Source: Gymnopilus junonius (taxonomy: Eukaryota > Basidiomycota > Agaricomycetes > Agaricales > Galerinaceae). Taken from it: 64,000 bases of DNA. This document shows, in pieces, positions 27,065 to 39,931 of the stretch; positions within the stretch are counted from its first letter, which is position 1; each line of letters starts with the position of its first letter. The stretch is taken from NCBI GenBank assembly GCA_015501075.1, contig JADNYJ010000032.1:186001-250000 (forward strand), given 5' to 3'. Position numbers and translations under genes: made by a program. The notes below the pieces were generated by a model. It worked only from the letters and a program-made list of their open reading frames with translations. It had not been told where the DNA came from and searched no databases.

Positions 27065-28562
27065 TTACTCTTCCGACAACAATCTCTCCAACACGGCGAT
27101 TTCCTTTAGCGGACCATCATCATCGCCTTCTTCCCCTAGAACAGTCAAGACGCGGGAAGCGGCTGACAGGAAGACTTGAACTTGAGATTTGATCTCTGTG
27201 TCTTGGGTTTCTGGTAAGTCAGGTGAAGAGATCCGTCTATTCCACGATGTTTTGGCTAACTCTAGGAGGTGCATTCCTGTGTAGTCGCAAATATAAAAAG
27301 ATGATATCGAATTAAATGGGTCGACACGCACCAATTTGAGGGTAATTTTCAGGATACACAAGAAGGTAAAGTGAGAGTAAGGTGATGCCGCTTTCGAACG
27401 CGAGATCGTATTGGCTTTCATGAGACGCATCTCTAAATTGATTGGATAAATCCGCCATGTAGGATTCTCTGAGGAAACAGCGCAAGGCAGGCAGTGTAGT
27501 TTCAATCGATATCTTGGGCAGTTCAACCCCCGTCCTCAGAACAAAGCCCACAAAGTTGCGCAACTGAATTTCCCGGTTTGATAACTCCTTGGGATCTATC
27601 GGAGGCTCGGGAAGAGGCTCGGCACGGTTCAAGAACGAACAAGAGGGACATCGGCATTTGAATCCATAGCTGATTTCCAGAATTTGCTGGCGGGTCTGAA
27701 GTAGGGCTGGATCGAGGTAAGGGAGACAAATCTATACATGCCAAGTATGAGTAGACTGAAACAGAAAGCAACTTTTCTCTCCACCTGCTCTCCAGGTTGT
27801 ATTTCTTGTAAAGCAACTATTTCCATCACCACTGACTGGTCGGGCGAAAGGTGATACTTTGCTGCAGCATTCGGCAAACAGGAATGATTGAATAGACGAC
27901 TTGCAATTGGGAATATCCCATGGCCAATGGTATTCAAATGCGAATGTATGGCAAAGTTGTTGTTCCCAAATCGTGTATATAATGTTTGCAGCAGGTGGGC
28001 CGGAGGTGGCGGTTTAATTGGACAAATAACTGGGGCGGTGACAGAATCGTCCGCGTGAGGAAGAAGTGACAGAAAAACGGAGGTCAAAGAAGAATCTTCT
28101 AAAGAGTAAGGAGTCGAGGAAAAGGACATCTGAGCAATAACATGAGAAAGTAAGATTGAGTCGTGTTTCTCGTGGAGTGGAAGGGCTTGGTATCCTGGAG
28201 AAACGGTAAAAACATTTATCGTCTTACATATGCGTTTGTGATGTTTTCGCCATTGGACATTTTGACCTGTCCATGGTAAGACGAAACAGAAGGCAGAAAA
28301 ACGTGCAAGTGAACATACATTCAGCATTACAATACCAATAAGACCCACAACCAGTACACCTTCTCAGAGGTTTGTCTTGAGGTAAGCGAAAGCAGTTGTC
28401 GCAACGTCGCCCTTTTTCCGAATCCAACAGAATAGAAGCAAAGGCTGGTGTGGTCAGAATGCTAGACCCTGCTTTAATCTGGGTTGTGGCGACAGACTGG
28501 TCACGGGCCTTCGGGTGAGATACAAGTTTGATGGTCTGCGGAAGCCAAGGGGCGACTTGCAT
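27065..28562 (-). CDS. SET and MYND domain protein (SMYD family)
   Basis: SMYD proteins are lysine methyltransferases or related regulators. The N-terminal half of the split SET domain begins TIKLVSHPKARDQSVATTQI. A MYND zinc finger interrupts it (CDNCFRLPQDKPLRRCTGCG, then YWYCNAEC and WRKHHKRIC), supplying the expected Cys/His ligands. The second SET half shows IGHGIFPIASRLFNHSCLPN, the conserved NHSCxPN cofactor-binding motif. It is followed by the post-SET Cys cluster GFKCRCPSCSF and a helical C-terminal region. Stop TAA is at 27065-27067. The ATG at 28562 (MQVAPWLPQ) is the first Met in frame. Catalytic motifs are intact. Substrate unknown. Confidence 0.9.
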
Positions 28563-28748
28563 TGCTTTCGTACAGAGGGCCAAAACAAATAGAAAAGATG
28601 GTGATGAAGATGAAGTCAAGATGAAGTAGTATTATATTTGTTGATCTTTATTGTACTGAGGTTTGTAAGTATTGTACATCCCAATAAAAATAACTGGTCG
28701 TTTAAAAGAGTCGTTTTACGAATATAGCAGACAATCGAGATTCAATGA

Positions 28749-31700
28749 TCAGGAGTCCCAGATCGCCCCGAATGCTGGGATCCCTCTGCTCATCATGCCA
28801 TAGACAACCTTCCTCGTAAGTTTTTGGTTCGAAATCACGCAAACTGCCTCCGCATTGAACTCCTTCACAAGACGGTAGGTAAGTTTCACCATGTCAGGCT
28901 TTCCATGGGCACGGGTATCTCATTTGCAACCGATTAATGGCGGTTTTTTTCGAAATGTGAACGAGTACTTACCATACACAACGGCATCAGGGGAAGCACC
29001 AAGTATGGCGTCGACGAACTCATCACCAAATGTTTCCCTGACATTGGGAGAAGTCCACAGAAGCCTGATAGGTACCCTCTTCTCCAAGATACATGGTGCG
29101 CAGGGACCAATTCCAGAACCGGTGGCAACGAACACGACGCGGCGGAAGAGCGGGACGATGCGCAGGACGCCAAAAGTTGGGATTCCCCTGACCCACAATT
29201 CCTTTGGTGGGTTCATGATTTGTTTCGTGGTCCAATCTCCAGCTTTGCTGACGACAAGAGAGTAGCCTTTTTGTCCCGGTACCGGTACAGTAGCAAATCC
29301 GTGCCATTCAAAAAGAGGGTCGTCTGAGATGCGCGTAAAGCTCCCAGGAATAGGCGTCACTTTCGGTCACTTAGAACCAGAAAAATTCAAAACTAAAAAT
29401 CTCACCGTAGTCGAAATGAAGACGGACTGCATGCCGTGACAAAACTACACTCCTTACTGGAACCTTGCGAAGCCTGATCCAAGGTAGGATCATCGATCCT
29501 ATTAACCCAAGGGCTTAAGAGAAAGCCAGTCTTACAGTCAATGGTAATACTCACCAGTCAGTATTACAAGTAACCAAAATGGCGCCGATTTGACTAAGGT
29601 CATACCAAGACGTTGACCGTCGTGTTTGTAGTCGTTGGTAAGGAGAACAAACTGCAGATGACTAAGCTTCGTTTGGCAAAAGAGTAGTGGAAAATCGGAC
29701 CTGGCACCACACAAGGGCTGTGGCAGTCCATCCAAGGAAGCGATGGGTTTTCTCAAAAGTGTTGTGCTTTTTCGACCGGATAGATGGATGCGCGAATACC
29801 AGAATTCCCAGCAAGAGGACCAAGATGAGGTATGTAACCACCACTGTCGAAATAGACGTCTGTGAAAGGTAAATATTAAGCAATTGATGCAGCGACAAAA
29901 GAAAACACAAACTTTTTTGTGTTGAACCATCTCCTTGGTAGCCTGGCCAGTAAACAAAGCGAGCCAGACAACACCAGAGGTTGCACATCCAGAATGCAGA
30001 CCCCCGATATGGTAGACACGAGCACAAACTCGGCGGACCGCTAATGGCCATCTGATCGGCAGTTAGAAGCCATATTTGGAAGTTTTGGAGTAAAATAGGC
30101 ATACGATGCGGGCACAGCACAAAATACGTTGAAAAAGGCATTGATGACGTAGTCTTGGCGCATCAGAATAGCACAGAACAGGTTGGCGATGACAATGGTT
30201 CCAATTTGCTGCGCGTCTGCTCCGTGGAAGAGTACCGCGATGAAGACCCCAATGTTTGTAAGGAACACGACTCCAAACAAACGGCGGTACAAGGTGAAGA
30301 TCTGGTAGCGTAGATTGCGAACCGTCTTACCCTGTTCTTTCGGAGGTAGGTAATCGTCTTCATATCCGGTCCATGGATATTCGCGTTTGATGGCAGCCAG
30401 AGAGGAGACCTCTGAGTTGGGATCCGATAAATTGGAGGAGCTGGTTCCGACTTCTGGGACTTCTGCTTTGGATGACGGAACATAGACAGCAGGAGGGACT
30501 GTGATAATACTTGTGGCTTCTGGCCTGGTAAGTTCAAGCGCTGAAGCGACATCCTGACTCAACGGTGTCACCGCATTCTTCGTAATAACCTCCTGTTCAG
30601 CCTTTTGGAGTCTGACCATCTTTTCAAGCTCCCTCCTATCGGTTTTGCCATTCCTGTGGGAGATATATTAATAACTTGCTGTGTGGATTATACTCTAAAA
30701 AACTAGGATCTCACGAGGTGTGTGGGAATGCATCCATGGAAAGGATTTTTGTGGGCACAGCGTAATAAGGTTGGATCTTGCCTGTGGCAGCTTGTATATC
30801 CTCCGTTCGGATAGTAGATGGTGTAGTGAAACCCCATAACTCCCCGTCAATGAGGAGTGCGACCGCAGCTTGAACTCCTGCGCAAGACTTGACGAGGAGT
30901 AAACATCTCGTCAAACCAGCTCCGGCGTCATTACGCTCACCTCCATAGCAGATGCAACACCATCTAGTTCTACGCGGAAGCCCTGTAAAATTATAAATAT
31001 TGGTTTAAGCCATTTGGACGTGGCAAATTCTTACTTTAACCTTGACCTGATTGTCAATCCGGCCAAGATGCTCCAAGGTGCCATTAGGAAGCCATCGTCT
31101 ACAATCCTAGATAAGCTTCACTGTGGGGCACGAACTCCGATGTCCGAAGCTCACCCAAGATCGCCAGTGTTGAACATCAACCTTCTACGAAAACGATTAA
31201 TAACTACGCAATCAAAGCATGAACAATGACCTCACCCATCGTTTGTGAAAGGATCCAACAGATATCTTTCCGCAGTTTTTTCCGGAAGGTTAACATACCC
31301 TCTTGTTATCCCGGCTCCACCGGCCCACATCAGACCAACAGCTCCAATGGGCAAAGGCTGCAAATTCTCGTCGAGAACGTAAACCGAGTTGTTCGGCGTG
31401 GGCTTCCCAATGCTCAAAAATTCGCCCGATACATGTTCTTGCATTGTGTTGACAATGGTAATCTAATTTGCGAAAAATTAAAACCTTTTCCCGCAATATA
31501 CACAGGTTACAAATTTCTCACCTCAGTAGGTCCGCATGAATTGTAGAACTGAGTGTGGAGGGCCCACTCGTCGGCAAGAGCTAGGAACATAAACTATGAA
31601 CGATATCTCTTCCCGTTGTGTCACAACTGCATACCTTTGGGACAAGGTTCGCCAGCAACCGCTATTGTCTTGATATTGGGATAATCAGCCGGTTTATGAG

Positions 31701-32688
31701 GCATGAGCATTGATGGTGTCGCAACAACAATATCAACTTTCTTCATGACAGCGCGCCATTCCTTTGAAGTTTTCCCTCGAAGACATAAGGTACTGCCGTT
31801 GGACATGCTGCCAAGAATCTCCTGAAAGGAAGTAGTGAGATATTAACTCAAATTAGCGCCAAGGAAAAGACTCACCCAGGCAGCCATGTCGAAGGATATG
31901 TTCATCAATTGAGAAACGCGTAATCCTGGTCGCATCCCCAGATTGCCAGGTGACAAGCAAAGAACTATTGAGATCAAGTCAGATACGCCCTCAAAAACGC
32001 TGTCAAGCCAAGTTAACTCACGATTGGTTGCATTTCCATGTGTGACGTCGACGCCCTTGGGCACGCCAGTTGTCCCTATTAGTTGCATAAGGGTAAAGAC
32101 GAAATTTAACAAGGCTTGAAACTCACCGCTTGTGTAAATCACGTAAACTCCATGCTTGGAGGTCGCCATGTCATGGGGTTTGGTGCAATGGGTGCCAGCT
32201 TGCTCGCAAATAATATCTTCGAGAGATATTGTCTGACAAACATCCACTCTCTGTGCAAATTTCTTCAAGACGAGCACAACAGATGACTCCGAACCGCGAA
32301 TGGCGTGTTTGAGTGTGCTGTCAGAAACGATGTTGCCATCCAACGGCACATAAGCAGCGCCAGCTTTCAAGATGCCCAGAATGCCAACCACCATCGGAAT
32401 GGAGCGCTCTGTCAAGAAGCAAACGCGTGAATCCAGTGCAACGCCACTATCTCGAAGACGCTTAGCGAGGCAGTTTGCTCGGCGATCCAACTCAGCGTAG
32501 GTGATGGTCTTCTCAAAGTCTTCTACGGCTATGGCGTCGGGTTGTGTTCTAGCGTGGGATTCGAAAGCATGGTGTATGCATTGGAATGGTGAAGGAACTG
32601 TTGGACCAACACCGAATTCGACGAATCGAGCTTTGTCTGAGGCAGGAAGCTCTCGAAGAGGATCGGGTTTTGGCGCCTGAGGATGCAT
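28749..32688 (-). CDS. NRPS-like adenylation domain fused to a transmembrane ferric-reductase-like oxidoreductase
   Basis: The N-terminus is a full adenylation domain: ITYAELDRRANCLAKRLRD, a lid loop YVIYTSGTTGVPKG, FYNSCGPTEITIVNTM, FNTGDLG, HLGRIDNQVKV and C-terminal NGKTDRREL with the catalytic Lys. No carrier-protein (PCP) serine motif follows. A Ser/Pro-rich linker leads to about six hydrophobic segments near 30330-29540, including FGVVFLTNIGVFIAVLF and VVVTYLILVLLLGILVF, with His-containing VYHIGGLHSG and FEKTHRFLGWTA. The C-terminal part looks like a ferredoxin-reductase NAD(P)H-binding domain (VVFVATGSGIGPCAPCIL) ending FGAIWDS. Inference: it activates a carboxylic substrate as the adenylate and has a membrane-bound electron-transfer half. 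The product is unknown. ATG 32688 begins MHPQAPKPDPL. It is the only secondary-metabolism-like gene in the window. Confidence 0.88.
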
Positions 32689-33753
32689 GGCCAGAAAATG
32701 CGAATTGGAGAACGCCAGAATTACATTGACATCTTATAAACCCCCACATTCAAAGACGAGCCAAGACCATTCGGCAGCAGATAGACACGCCACGAGTAGA
32801 AACCCATGTTTGCTCTCCGAAAATGAGCCGTTCTGAGTATCCATTCAGTGGCTAGACGGGTGTGACGGGCGATTTAACTCTAAAAGAACCTCTAACGGCA
32901 TGCCACGAGAGAGAATCCAGAGATCCAACGCCGGTCTTGGGATGGCGCGAGGTTTGCAGCGATTCCTGGATTTTCTCCACATGGATCGGGCAGATGATGA
33001 AAGAAAGTAAGAATACTACGTAGTATAACGGAAGACGCCAAGTTACTCACCATGGAAGAATAGAAGTGACCGAGGTCAATCCCGAGAGCAAAGAGTGAAC
33101 AGCTCCGGCTTGACAAAAATGGATAATTGGCCACCACGACCAGTGATCCCCAGTCACAACTTCGTGTTAAAGGACAGTTCCGTCGCATAACGTTTGCCTT
33201 TCCCAGACGGATCCTCTCATGGTCACACAGAGTTATCTATAGACTTTGTTAAGAAATTGCGGTCAGGCGCTGTGCAGACCAACTCCATACCAGCAGGTCG
33301 ATGACGTGACGAGAAGGATGTGGAATAGGCCTGTAAACTTCGGCAAGTTATCTTTTCGAACTTCGGAAGAACGAATGATAGAGCGATTAGGTGTATAGTA
33401 GCACGAGATGATAGTTGGTAACTCACATCCTCCTCCGGGACGCACATGGAATAATAAAGCTGTAAGCCTTGTCCTTAGTGGCACAGGATTGCTATTATTA
33501 GCCCACGCACGCGCGCCTTGCTCTGCGACTAATCCAATTTCCTGAGAACGGGGACTGAGAATCTAAACTCGACCAAATTCGAGTCCCAAAGGTAAGCCAA
33601 GCTAACCGTCTAGGCCTCCCTAAGATGATACCATTGCATTGCTGCCTACTTACAACTTTGCAGAATTCTGAGTGACGGTCTGCTGGAGTCCGGATAACTC
33701 CATTGAAAAGAAATAATTGAATAATATCAACAGGAAGAAGAGGCCGTACAGTT
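32689..33753. other. Intergenic, no gene recognised
   Basis: About 1.06 kb lies between the NRPS-like start and the RAD50 stop, both minus-strand genes. Short frames on the minus strand show no family motif or coherent exon chain. It is probably promoter of the NRPS-like gene plus the RAD50 3' UTR. Confidence 0.45.
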
Positions 33754-36700
33754 TTATCTAAACCGTTGCCGCTCTATCACAGACTTTTGCCTTGAATCTC
33801 GAGATACTCGCCTAGGAAGGAAACTGTGAGTGAAAGATGACAGAAAATGCAGAGCAAATCAGACCAGTAGTATTCCATCACATCACTCTGCCCAAGTTTG
33901 CGAAGGAAATTCTCGTCATGTGTGATGATAATTAACTGGAAGTTCGAATGCGATTTACGCTCATTGATAATGCTTTATTAGTACCAATCAGAATATGTTG
34001 CACAAAGATTCAGAGGACATTTTTCCTTACTCCACTAGGCTAGCTGCAAGAGCGTCTATATTCTCCGTGTCGAGAGCATTCGTTGGCTCATCCAGGGCGA
34101 GTATACCGCAATTCTGACCAAAGGAGTCGGAAAGTGCCAGTCGGATAATTATCGATGCCAACATCTTCTGCCCGGCAGAACATCGGCCACGCATGTCCAT
34201 CTCAACTTGATCCTTGGTCATGACGACCTAAAGCCCTAGGATTACGGACATGTACTGAATTGACGGAGGAAGACATACTCGATAATTATAGGACCGTTTA
34301 GAAGCGCCGCCTTCGACATCAGATCGTATCTTAATCCCGTCGATGTCTGGAAGTCATGTGTCAACCTTGAACATGCGCGGGCCGAAGATTATACTTACCA
34401 GTTCCTTGGTAAGTTTTGTTCCAAAGATGCTTCATCGTGTCATTGACCTCCTCCATCTTGAGACTGTGGTACTTCATAATGGCACTACGTGTTATGTTAG
34501 GAACCAAATGCCAGACGATGATGGCCAGACACTTACTTGTCCAACGCCTTCGCGTATTTTTCCAAGTCACTATTTGCCATGTCAGAGACCTTCAGATACG
34601 TTGTAAGATATATACTGCACAAGGGCACAGGGACGGAAAAGATTACCTTCACCCGAATGAGCTGGTCGGTGTACTTCTTGTAAACATCTTTGAATTCCTT
34701 AAGGTCAGTCTCCAAGGACTTCAGTTGAGCCTTCAGGGAACCTAATTCCCCTGTGAGTTGATGATACTGGACGGTGTGCCGAGTGGTTAGTGAAAGGGAA
34801 GATTGTAGCAGGGGGGAGAGAGAGGGAAAGAAGAGGGACGAACCGCTTCACCTAACTTATCCTCCTTTCTCTTCGCAGGTTCGTATTTATCTTCATAGTT
34901 TCTCCGAGCCTTAGCAGCTTCTTCCATATCTAAGGCGTCCATATCCTTTTGAATTTTGGCAATCTCCCTTATTCGATTATGGACAATTATGTTATCCCGA
35001 AGATTAGAGATGGTTGCTCCGCTCTCGTTGATCTCCTTGTCAATACTCGTTATAACTTCGCGGGACGCCTCGATTTGGTGCTGAAGATCCTGGAGTTGGG
35101 TGCCGCATTGCTCCAAACGTGATGAACAGTCCTCCAACGCGCGACCTTTCTTCTCTTTGACATATCTGAGAATTCTTTACTGAGCTGCGAGCTGCATTTT
35201 TCTAAATAAACGACAGACCTTTCGACATTTTTATTCATATCGTTCAACCTGTCCACGGATCTGCTCAGCTCCTCGAAAAGTCTTTGAGCTTCACTTATTT
35301 TTGCATTGAGATCTCGTTGGAGCCGCTGATGCTGCTCTTGCAGTGCGACAATCGGCGCTTGAGCCTCGGATATTTTGACGTCGATTTCCTGCCGAAATAA
35401 GTTAGAAGTGGAGACAATTTGACCTGCGTTACGACATACCTTCGACTGCGTGACGTATGTTTCAATTTCTTGCTTCATTCGTTCGACATCCTCTTCGAGC
35501 CTGTTCTTTTCTCGGACCTCATTGGTTTTTTCGCTTTCCTCAAGCTGCAGGCGGTGCAGAGCGCTCTCGACGTCGCGACTTAACCGATTTTGCCGATCAT
35601 ATTCGCTATTAATAGATTTACTCTCGCGTTCATTCTTCCGCCTTATAACATGCGTTAACACTGAAGTAGCAGAAAAACGGAGTTGTTGCTCACAAGTCAC
35701 TTGTTATACGGCTGAGTTCATTCTGTACATCTTCCGCTGTCTTCGTGGAACCCGTTAACTCCAGGCTGGACTCGAGTTGCTGTACTTCTTGCTTTGCTTT
35801 GTCAGCCTCCTTATGAAGCCGAGTAATCATTATTGCTTGTTGCTTCAGCGTGTGAAGTTCTCTGATTTGACGAGTGACATCGTTGAACTTCCTTCCGACC
35901 TGAGGTATTTTGAATGGGTTTTAGGATATCTGAGGAAATAAACAAATGTACGGACTTCTTCTGCTGCATGGCTGAGGTCCGGATGTGCAGATTCCAGGGC
36001 TTTGACAGTTTGTTCCAATTGAGGAATATCCTTGTTTTTTAATCTATCACAAGTCTCTTGCACCGGTCGCAGGCCTTGCAACATGCCCAGTTCCGCCTGC
36101 CATCCCTCGAGGTCTTCTTTGTTTTGCTTGATGCTTCCAGGTGAATCTTTCTTCATGAGATCTGTCATCTAAAGAGGACGTCGGATAGATCAACAGCGGA
36201 ACAATATATTGCTCACCTGCTTTTCGAAGACCTTAAACTCGTTGTCATCTAGGGATCGCTTGCACGCGGTGCAAAGTTTCCTCTTCTTGCCCTCGTTGAG
36301 TAGGTGTTCATACACGGCACTAGATCCTGAGGATTTGCCTGCCTCCCTGAAAAGACCATAAGATGCCTTCAAAAAAAGATCGCAAAATATGGCTTACTTT
36401 GAGAGTGACTCGACCTCAATTGTCGCTAACCTAATCGCTTCTTCTACAGTTGGATTGGGGACTTCTTCGTCTCTAAAATTCACCAGGCTGTCTTCTATTT
36501 TATTTTCCAGATCTATGAAAATTATAAGTCTCCTGCTATTGGAAAAAATGGCAGAACACACTCTTCAGCTCGGTTCTTTTCTGTTTAAGTTGGCTCTTCG
36601 AATGGCTTAGATCGAGATCTGCTTTCTGCAGCTTACTATTTGCAAATTTACTTTCGTTCTCCAAACTTGTTGCCTCTTTCTCCTTATTCCTTTAAAAAAA

Positions 36701-38861
36701 AATTGGAGACATGAGCATCGCCAGTAATACGAGAAAGCAGAAACATACAGTAAAAGTTGCTCCACAAATTCTTCGACCATAGCGACATCAACAGTTTGAG
36801 AAGTCAACGCCTTTAACTTGGCGTTAGCGATTTCAAGGCTACAAAATTTAAGGATGTCGACCATATACCAATGGGGAGGACCTACCTAGTCTCTACCTCC
36901 AATGACTTGCTCTTTATTTCGCCTTTCTTCAGCTCCAATCTTGCCCTAGACTCGGATTGTAATGTCAACCCCTGCAGCTCGATGTTGAGCTGGTCGCGTT
37001 CCTCCTCTATCGCTCTGTTCTTGCTTGATATCTCTGATAAACGAGCTTGAAAATTGGCAGCGACGATTCCAGCTTGCAGTTTCTCTAAGCGGTCCTTCTT
37101 CTCTTCAATTTCTGCTTTAATACCCCTAAGCTTTCCAGGCAAGTCCTGTTGGTCCTCTAACGCTCTTTCTGTCCTTTTGATCTTGTCTTGGCGGTCAGTC
37201 TAAGTCTGTGTTAGCTATTGCTCAAAGAATAAATTTTAGAGGAGCTGACAATTTGGTCACGAAATCTCTGCTTCTGTGCTTTATGCCTTTCAAGCTCGGT
37301 ATCTAGTGTCCGCACTTTGCCATGATACTCATCGTTGTGTGCTTTGAGATCGCTCTTTCGCCGAGGTCAGAATGTCAACCATTGCCATGTGTAAATTTCT
37401 CACCTGAAGCTTCTCGAACTCGCGTTGCTGTCTGCGTTGTATATCTCCCAATCGCGTAAGGAATTCAGCAACCTTCTCGCGTTCCAGAGGGGATAGGTTA
37501 AAGCCCTTGATATCATATGTTTCGCCGATTTCGCGAATCAACTGTTCTCGAGATGAAATCCGCCGTTTTTGTTCCTATGAAGCTTACAGGTTTAATAGAT
37601 CACAAGGCACAAAAGATCTAGAAAGTACCTCTGCTTCTGCTTCAAGCCTTCCTAGTTTTGCAAGAAGATCTCTTTGCTCCGCTTGAACAGCACTTAACTC
37701 CTCCTCGAGGTCTTCCTTCTTGCGTACTTCCTTCAATTTCTTGTCCTTGTGCAATTGGACGGTATCTTGAAAGTTGTCCACGCGCGCCTGGAGTTCCTCA
37801 AGGCTACCTAAATACTAGTTAGGTAAGTTTATGGATAGAAATCCCCTCCATCCCACCTGGTATTTCCTGGTATTTCAATTTCATTTCAGCCAGATGAGCT
37901 TTGGTTGCATCCTGTTGTTCCTGAAGTTTCTGATATTCTATAAACATCTCTCTGAATTTCTTGTTTAATTCATAGAACTTTCGGTTGGATTCAAGTTGCA
38001 TTTCATATTCGCGTTTAACATCATCGCACTCAACGTCTTTGGCGGAAATCGTTGATTTGAGTTCAGCCATTCGTTCCTTCAACTTGTCTGCATGTGCCTT
38101 TTCGCGAGAAAGAGAAAGCAACCTCTCCTTTTCAGCCTTTAGATCGGCCACACGATCCTTGCGCAAACTCTTGATGGAATCCAGAGCCTTTGTATATCTG
38201 TTCATTCATTTGAGCACGAGGGAAGGCATTGCAATTTATTGGCGGCGCACCTTGTAGCCTCAAAAATATCATCGAATTTCTTCTTCAGCGCAGCTGGCTC
38301 CGCAAGAGGCCACCATGATTCTTCTTGATGACAGAATATCACGTTCTCCAGAACAGCCTTGGAGACCCCCAGCAGCTGAGGAATCTCGGTGTCCATCTCC
38401 GCACATTTAGTTGATATTACACCACGCTGCAAGCCGGTTCATGAACAGCCTCTGAGACTAAAGTCGAAACTCACCTTTCCGCCCTTGTCAGCGTTGCCAT
38501 CAGCTATGGCAAGAACACCTTCGAGTGTTTTCATAGTCAATCCAGCCGTTTTCTTCACTGTTACACTCAAACTTCTCATAGCAAACATACGCGTGCCATT
38601 TGCTGCAATAAAACGAAGCCTAACCTGGGCCTTGACTTCTTTCTCGTTGGCCATCTTCGGGTCGTGTACAAAGGCGCCTCCACGCGTATTGGGGGGTTGG
38701 TCTCCTGTTGTGGCATACTTCAAACATTCAATGATGGTAGTCTTGCCACTCCCATTGTGTCCTACGATGACAGTGACTGGAGTGAAGAACTCGATGACGG
38801 CTATAGATTTATCGTCGAATGAGCGAATTCCACGGATGGCAAGCTTGTTGAGGGAAGCCAT
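33754..38861 (-). CDS. RAD50: DNA double-strand-break repair ATPase Rad50
   Basis: Rad50 is the SMC-like ATPase of the Mre11-Rad50-Nbs1 complex, tethering DNA ends and starting checkpoint signalling and resection. The N-terminal lobe has [20 protein letters not shown], Walker [20 protein letters not shown] and a Q-loop region [20 protein letters not shown]. Long coiled coils fill the middle, with a zinc hook at about 36270 ([15 protein letters not shown]). The C-terminal lobe has ABC signature [20 protein letters not shown], Walker [21 protein letters not shown] and [20 protein letters not shown]. The last exon, spliced to 33754, gives [18 protein letters not shown] and a final RFR. Length is about 1,300 residues, typical of the family. 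Many small introns interrupt the coiled coil. It diverges from the uL29m gene across 245 bp. Confidence 0.97.
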
Positions 38862-39106
38862 TGAGGCTTCGCTTGCAGGAAGGGCGACACAAGAGTCTTG
38901 ACTCTGAAAGTCTGAGCGCTTACACGGAGCACAATTCAAAAGCTGGAGAAATGTAGCTGTGTTATGGTTATGGGAACAATAAACGCGCCAACCGCGACAA
39001 TGACCGTCACGCGAGTCAGGGTCCATATTTGTTTGCGTCATTCAATCCAAACAGCCGTGAATAGACTCCCGAAATTTCTGTTTTGAGCTTGTAGTCGTCT
39101 GTTCAA
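38862..39106. promoter_or_regulatory. Divergent promoter region, RAD50 / uL29m
   Basis: These 245 bp separate the two start codons and must hold both promoters. No TATA box is evident, and the sequence gives no sure binding sites. Confidence 0.45.
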
Positions 39107-39832
39107 ATGCTTTCTCTTTACCGGAATGCTTCAAAGCAAGGTTTGCGACCGTCGACGCGGTCACTTGCGCAGGTGGTTCAAAAGCAGACTTCCGGGCCTT
39201 CTATAGCCAAGAAAGTTCCTGTTAGAGACGATCACGGCTTATATGGTTTCTTCAGAAAGAAACCTGCAGCTGGACTTGTGGGAGAAGCTAGATATGAAGT
39301 TGTAGAGACGCCAGAGGAAGGACAATTAGTCACCGGTGCGCTCACTTCTTAAGCACTTGCGAAGGCTTAATTGAAATTGCACGTCAGGCAGGGCTTGGGA
39401 GGCTACAGAACTACGCAACAAGAGTTTCAAGGATCTACACACTCTTTGGTACGTAGCTTTACGAGAGAAGAATCTGCTTGCAACCCAGCGAGAGGAAGCC
39501 AGACGAATGGGCGTCACTCATCCTGACCTCCAAGTCTCCAAGGAGAAAGTCCGGCATGTAAGTTCTATTGCGTCTTTTCATCTGTACTTGCCAATCTAAA
39601 CCCATGACGCAAGTGCCAAAAAACAATGGCACGAATCAAGTTGGTGTTGAACGAAAGAAGATTGGCATTTGAAGGAGCAATGAAAATTGCTGAGAGCGAA
39701 CAGGCAGCTGCAAAGGACGAGGAAAATTATGACGAGGAGGACAGACAGGTTCTTGATTTCCAATTTGAACAGGCATACACCCGGCAACGCCCTACTCAAG
39801 GACGTTGGAGGCCAGGTCAGTTTTCACGGTAG
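39107..39832 (+). CDS. Mitochondrial large-subunit ribosomal protein uL29m (MRPL4/MRPL47 family)
   Basis: This nucleus-encoded protein is uL29 of the mitochondrial large ribosomal subunit, near the peptide exit. A basic presequence ([20 protein letters not shown]) is followed by [10 protein letters not shown]. One intron (donor after VTG near 39337, acceptor near 39391) joins to [20 protein letters not shown], and [20 protein letters not shown] carries the core uL29m signature, helices that contact rRNA. After a second intron come [20 protein letters not shown] and an acidic then basic tail ending RPGQFSR at TAG 39830-39832. The conserved [18 protein letters not shown] block makes the call secure. 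It converges with the SDH assembly factor gene across only 99 bp. Confidence 0.92.
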
Positions 39833-39931
39833 CACAGTGGCCTACCAACTCCTTCCTTGACACATTGGCATTATTTATGAACTGCAAATAGACGGCATGC
39901 AGCTGAGGACTTTCGCACTTGCATGGCGTAT

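Noticed and set aside
30163..30552. Second minus-strand frame overlapping the NRPS-like gene
   Set aside because: The alternative frame joins correctly to both the NGKTDRREL end of the A domain and the membrane helices; this one does not.
32892..33188. Minus-strand frame upstream of the NRPS-like gene
   Set aside because: No homology recognised, Ser/Cys-rich and not linkable by introns to either neighbour.
28749..38861. A secondary-metabolite gene cluster around the NRPS-like gene
   Set aside because: Neighbours are SMYD, a DUF4436-like protein and RAD50; no transporter, P450, regulator or tailoring enzyme adjoins it. The MFS gene is about 15 kb away.
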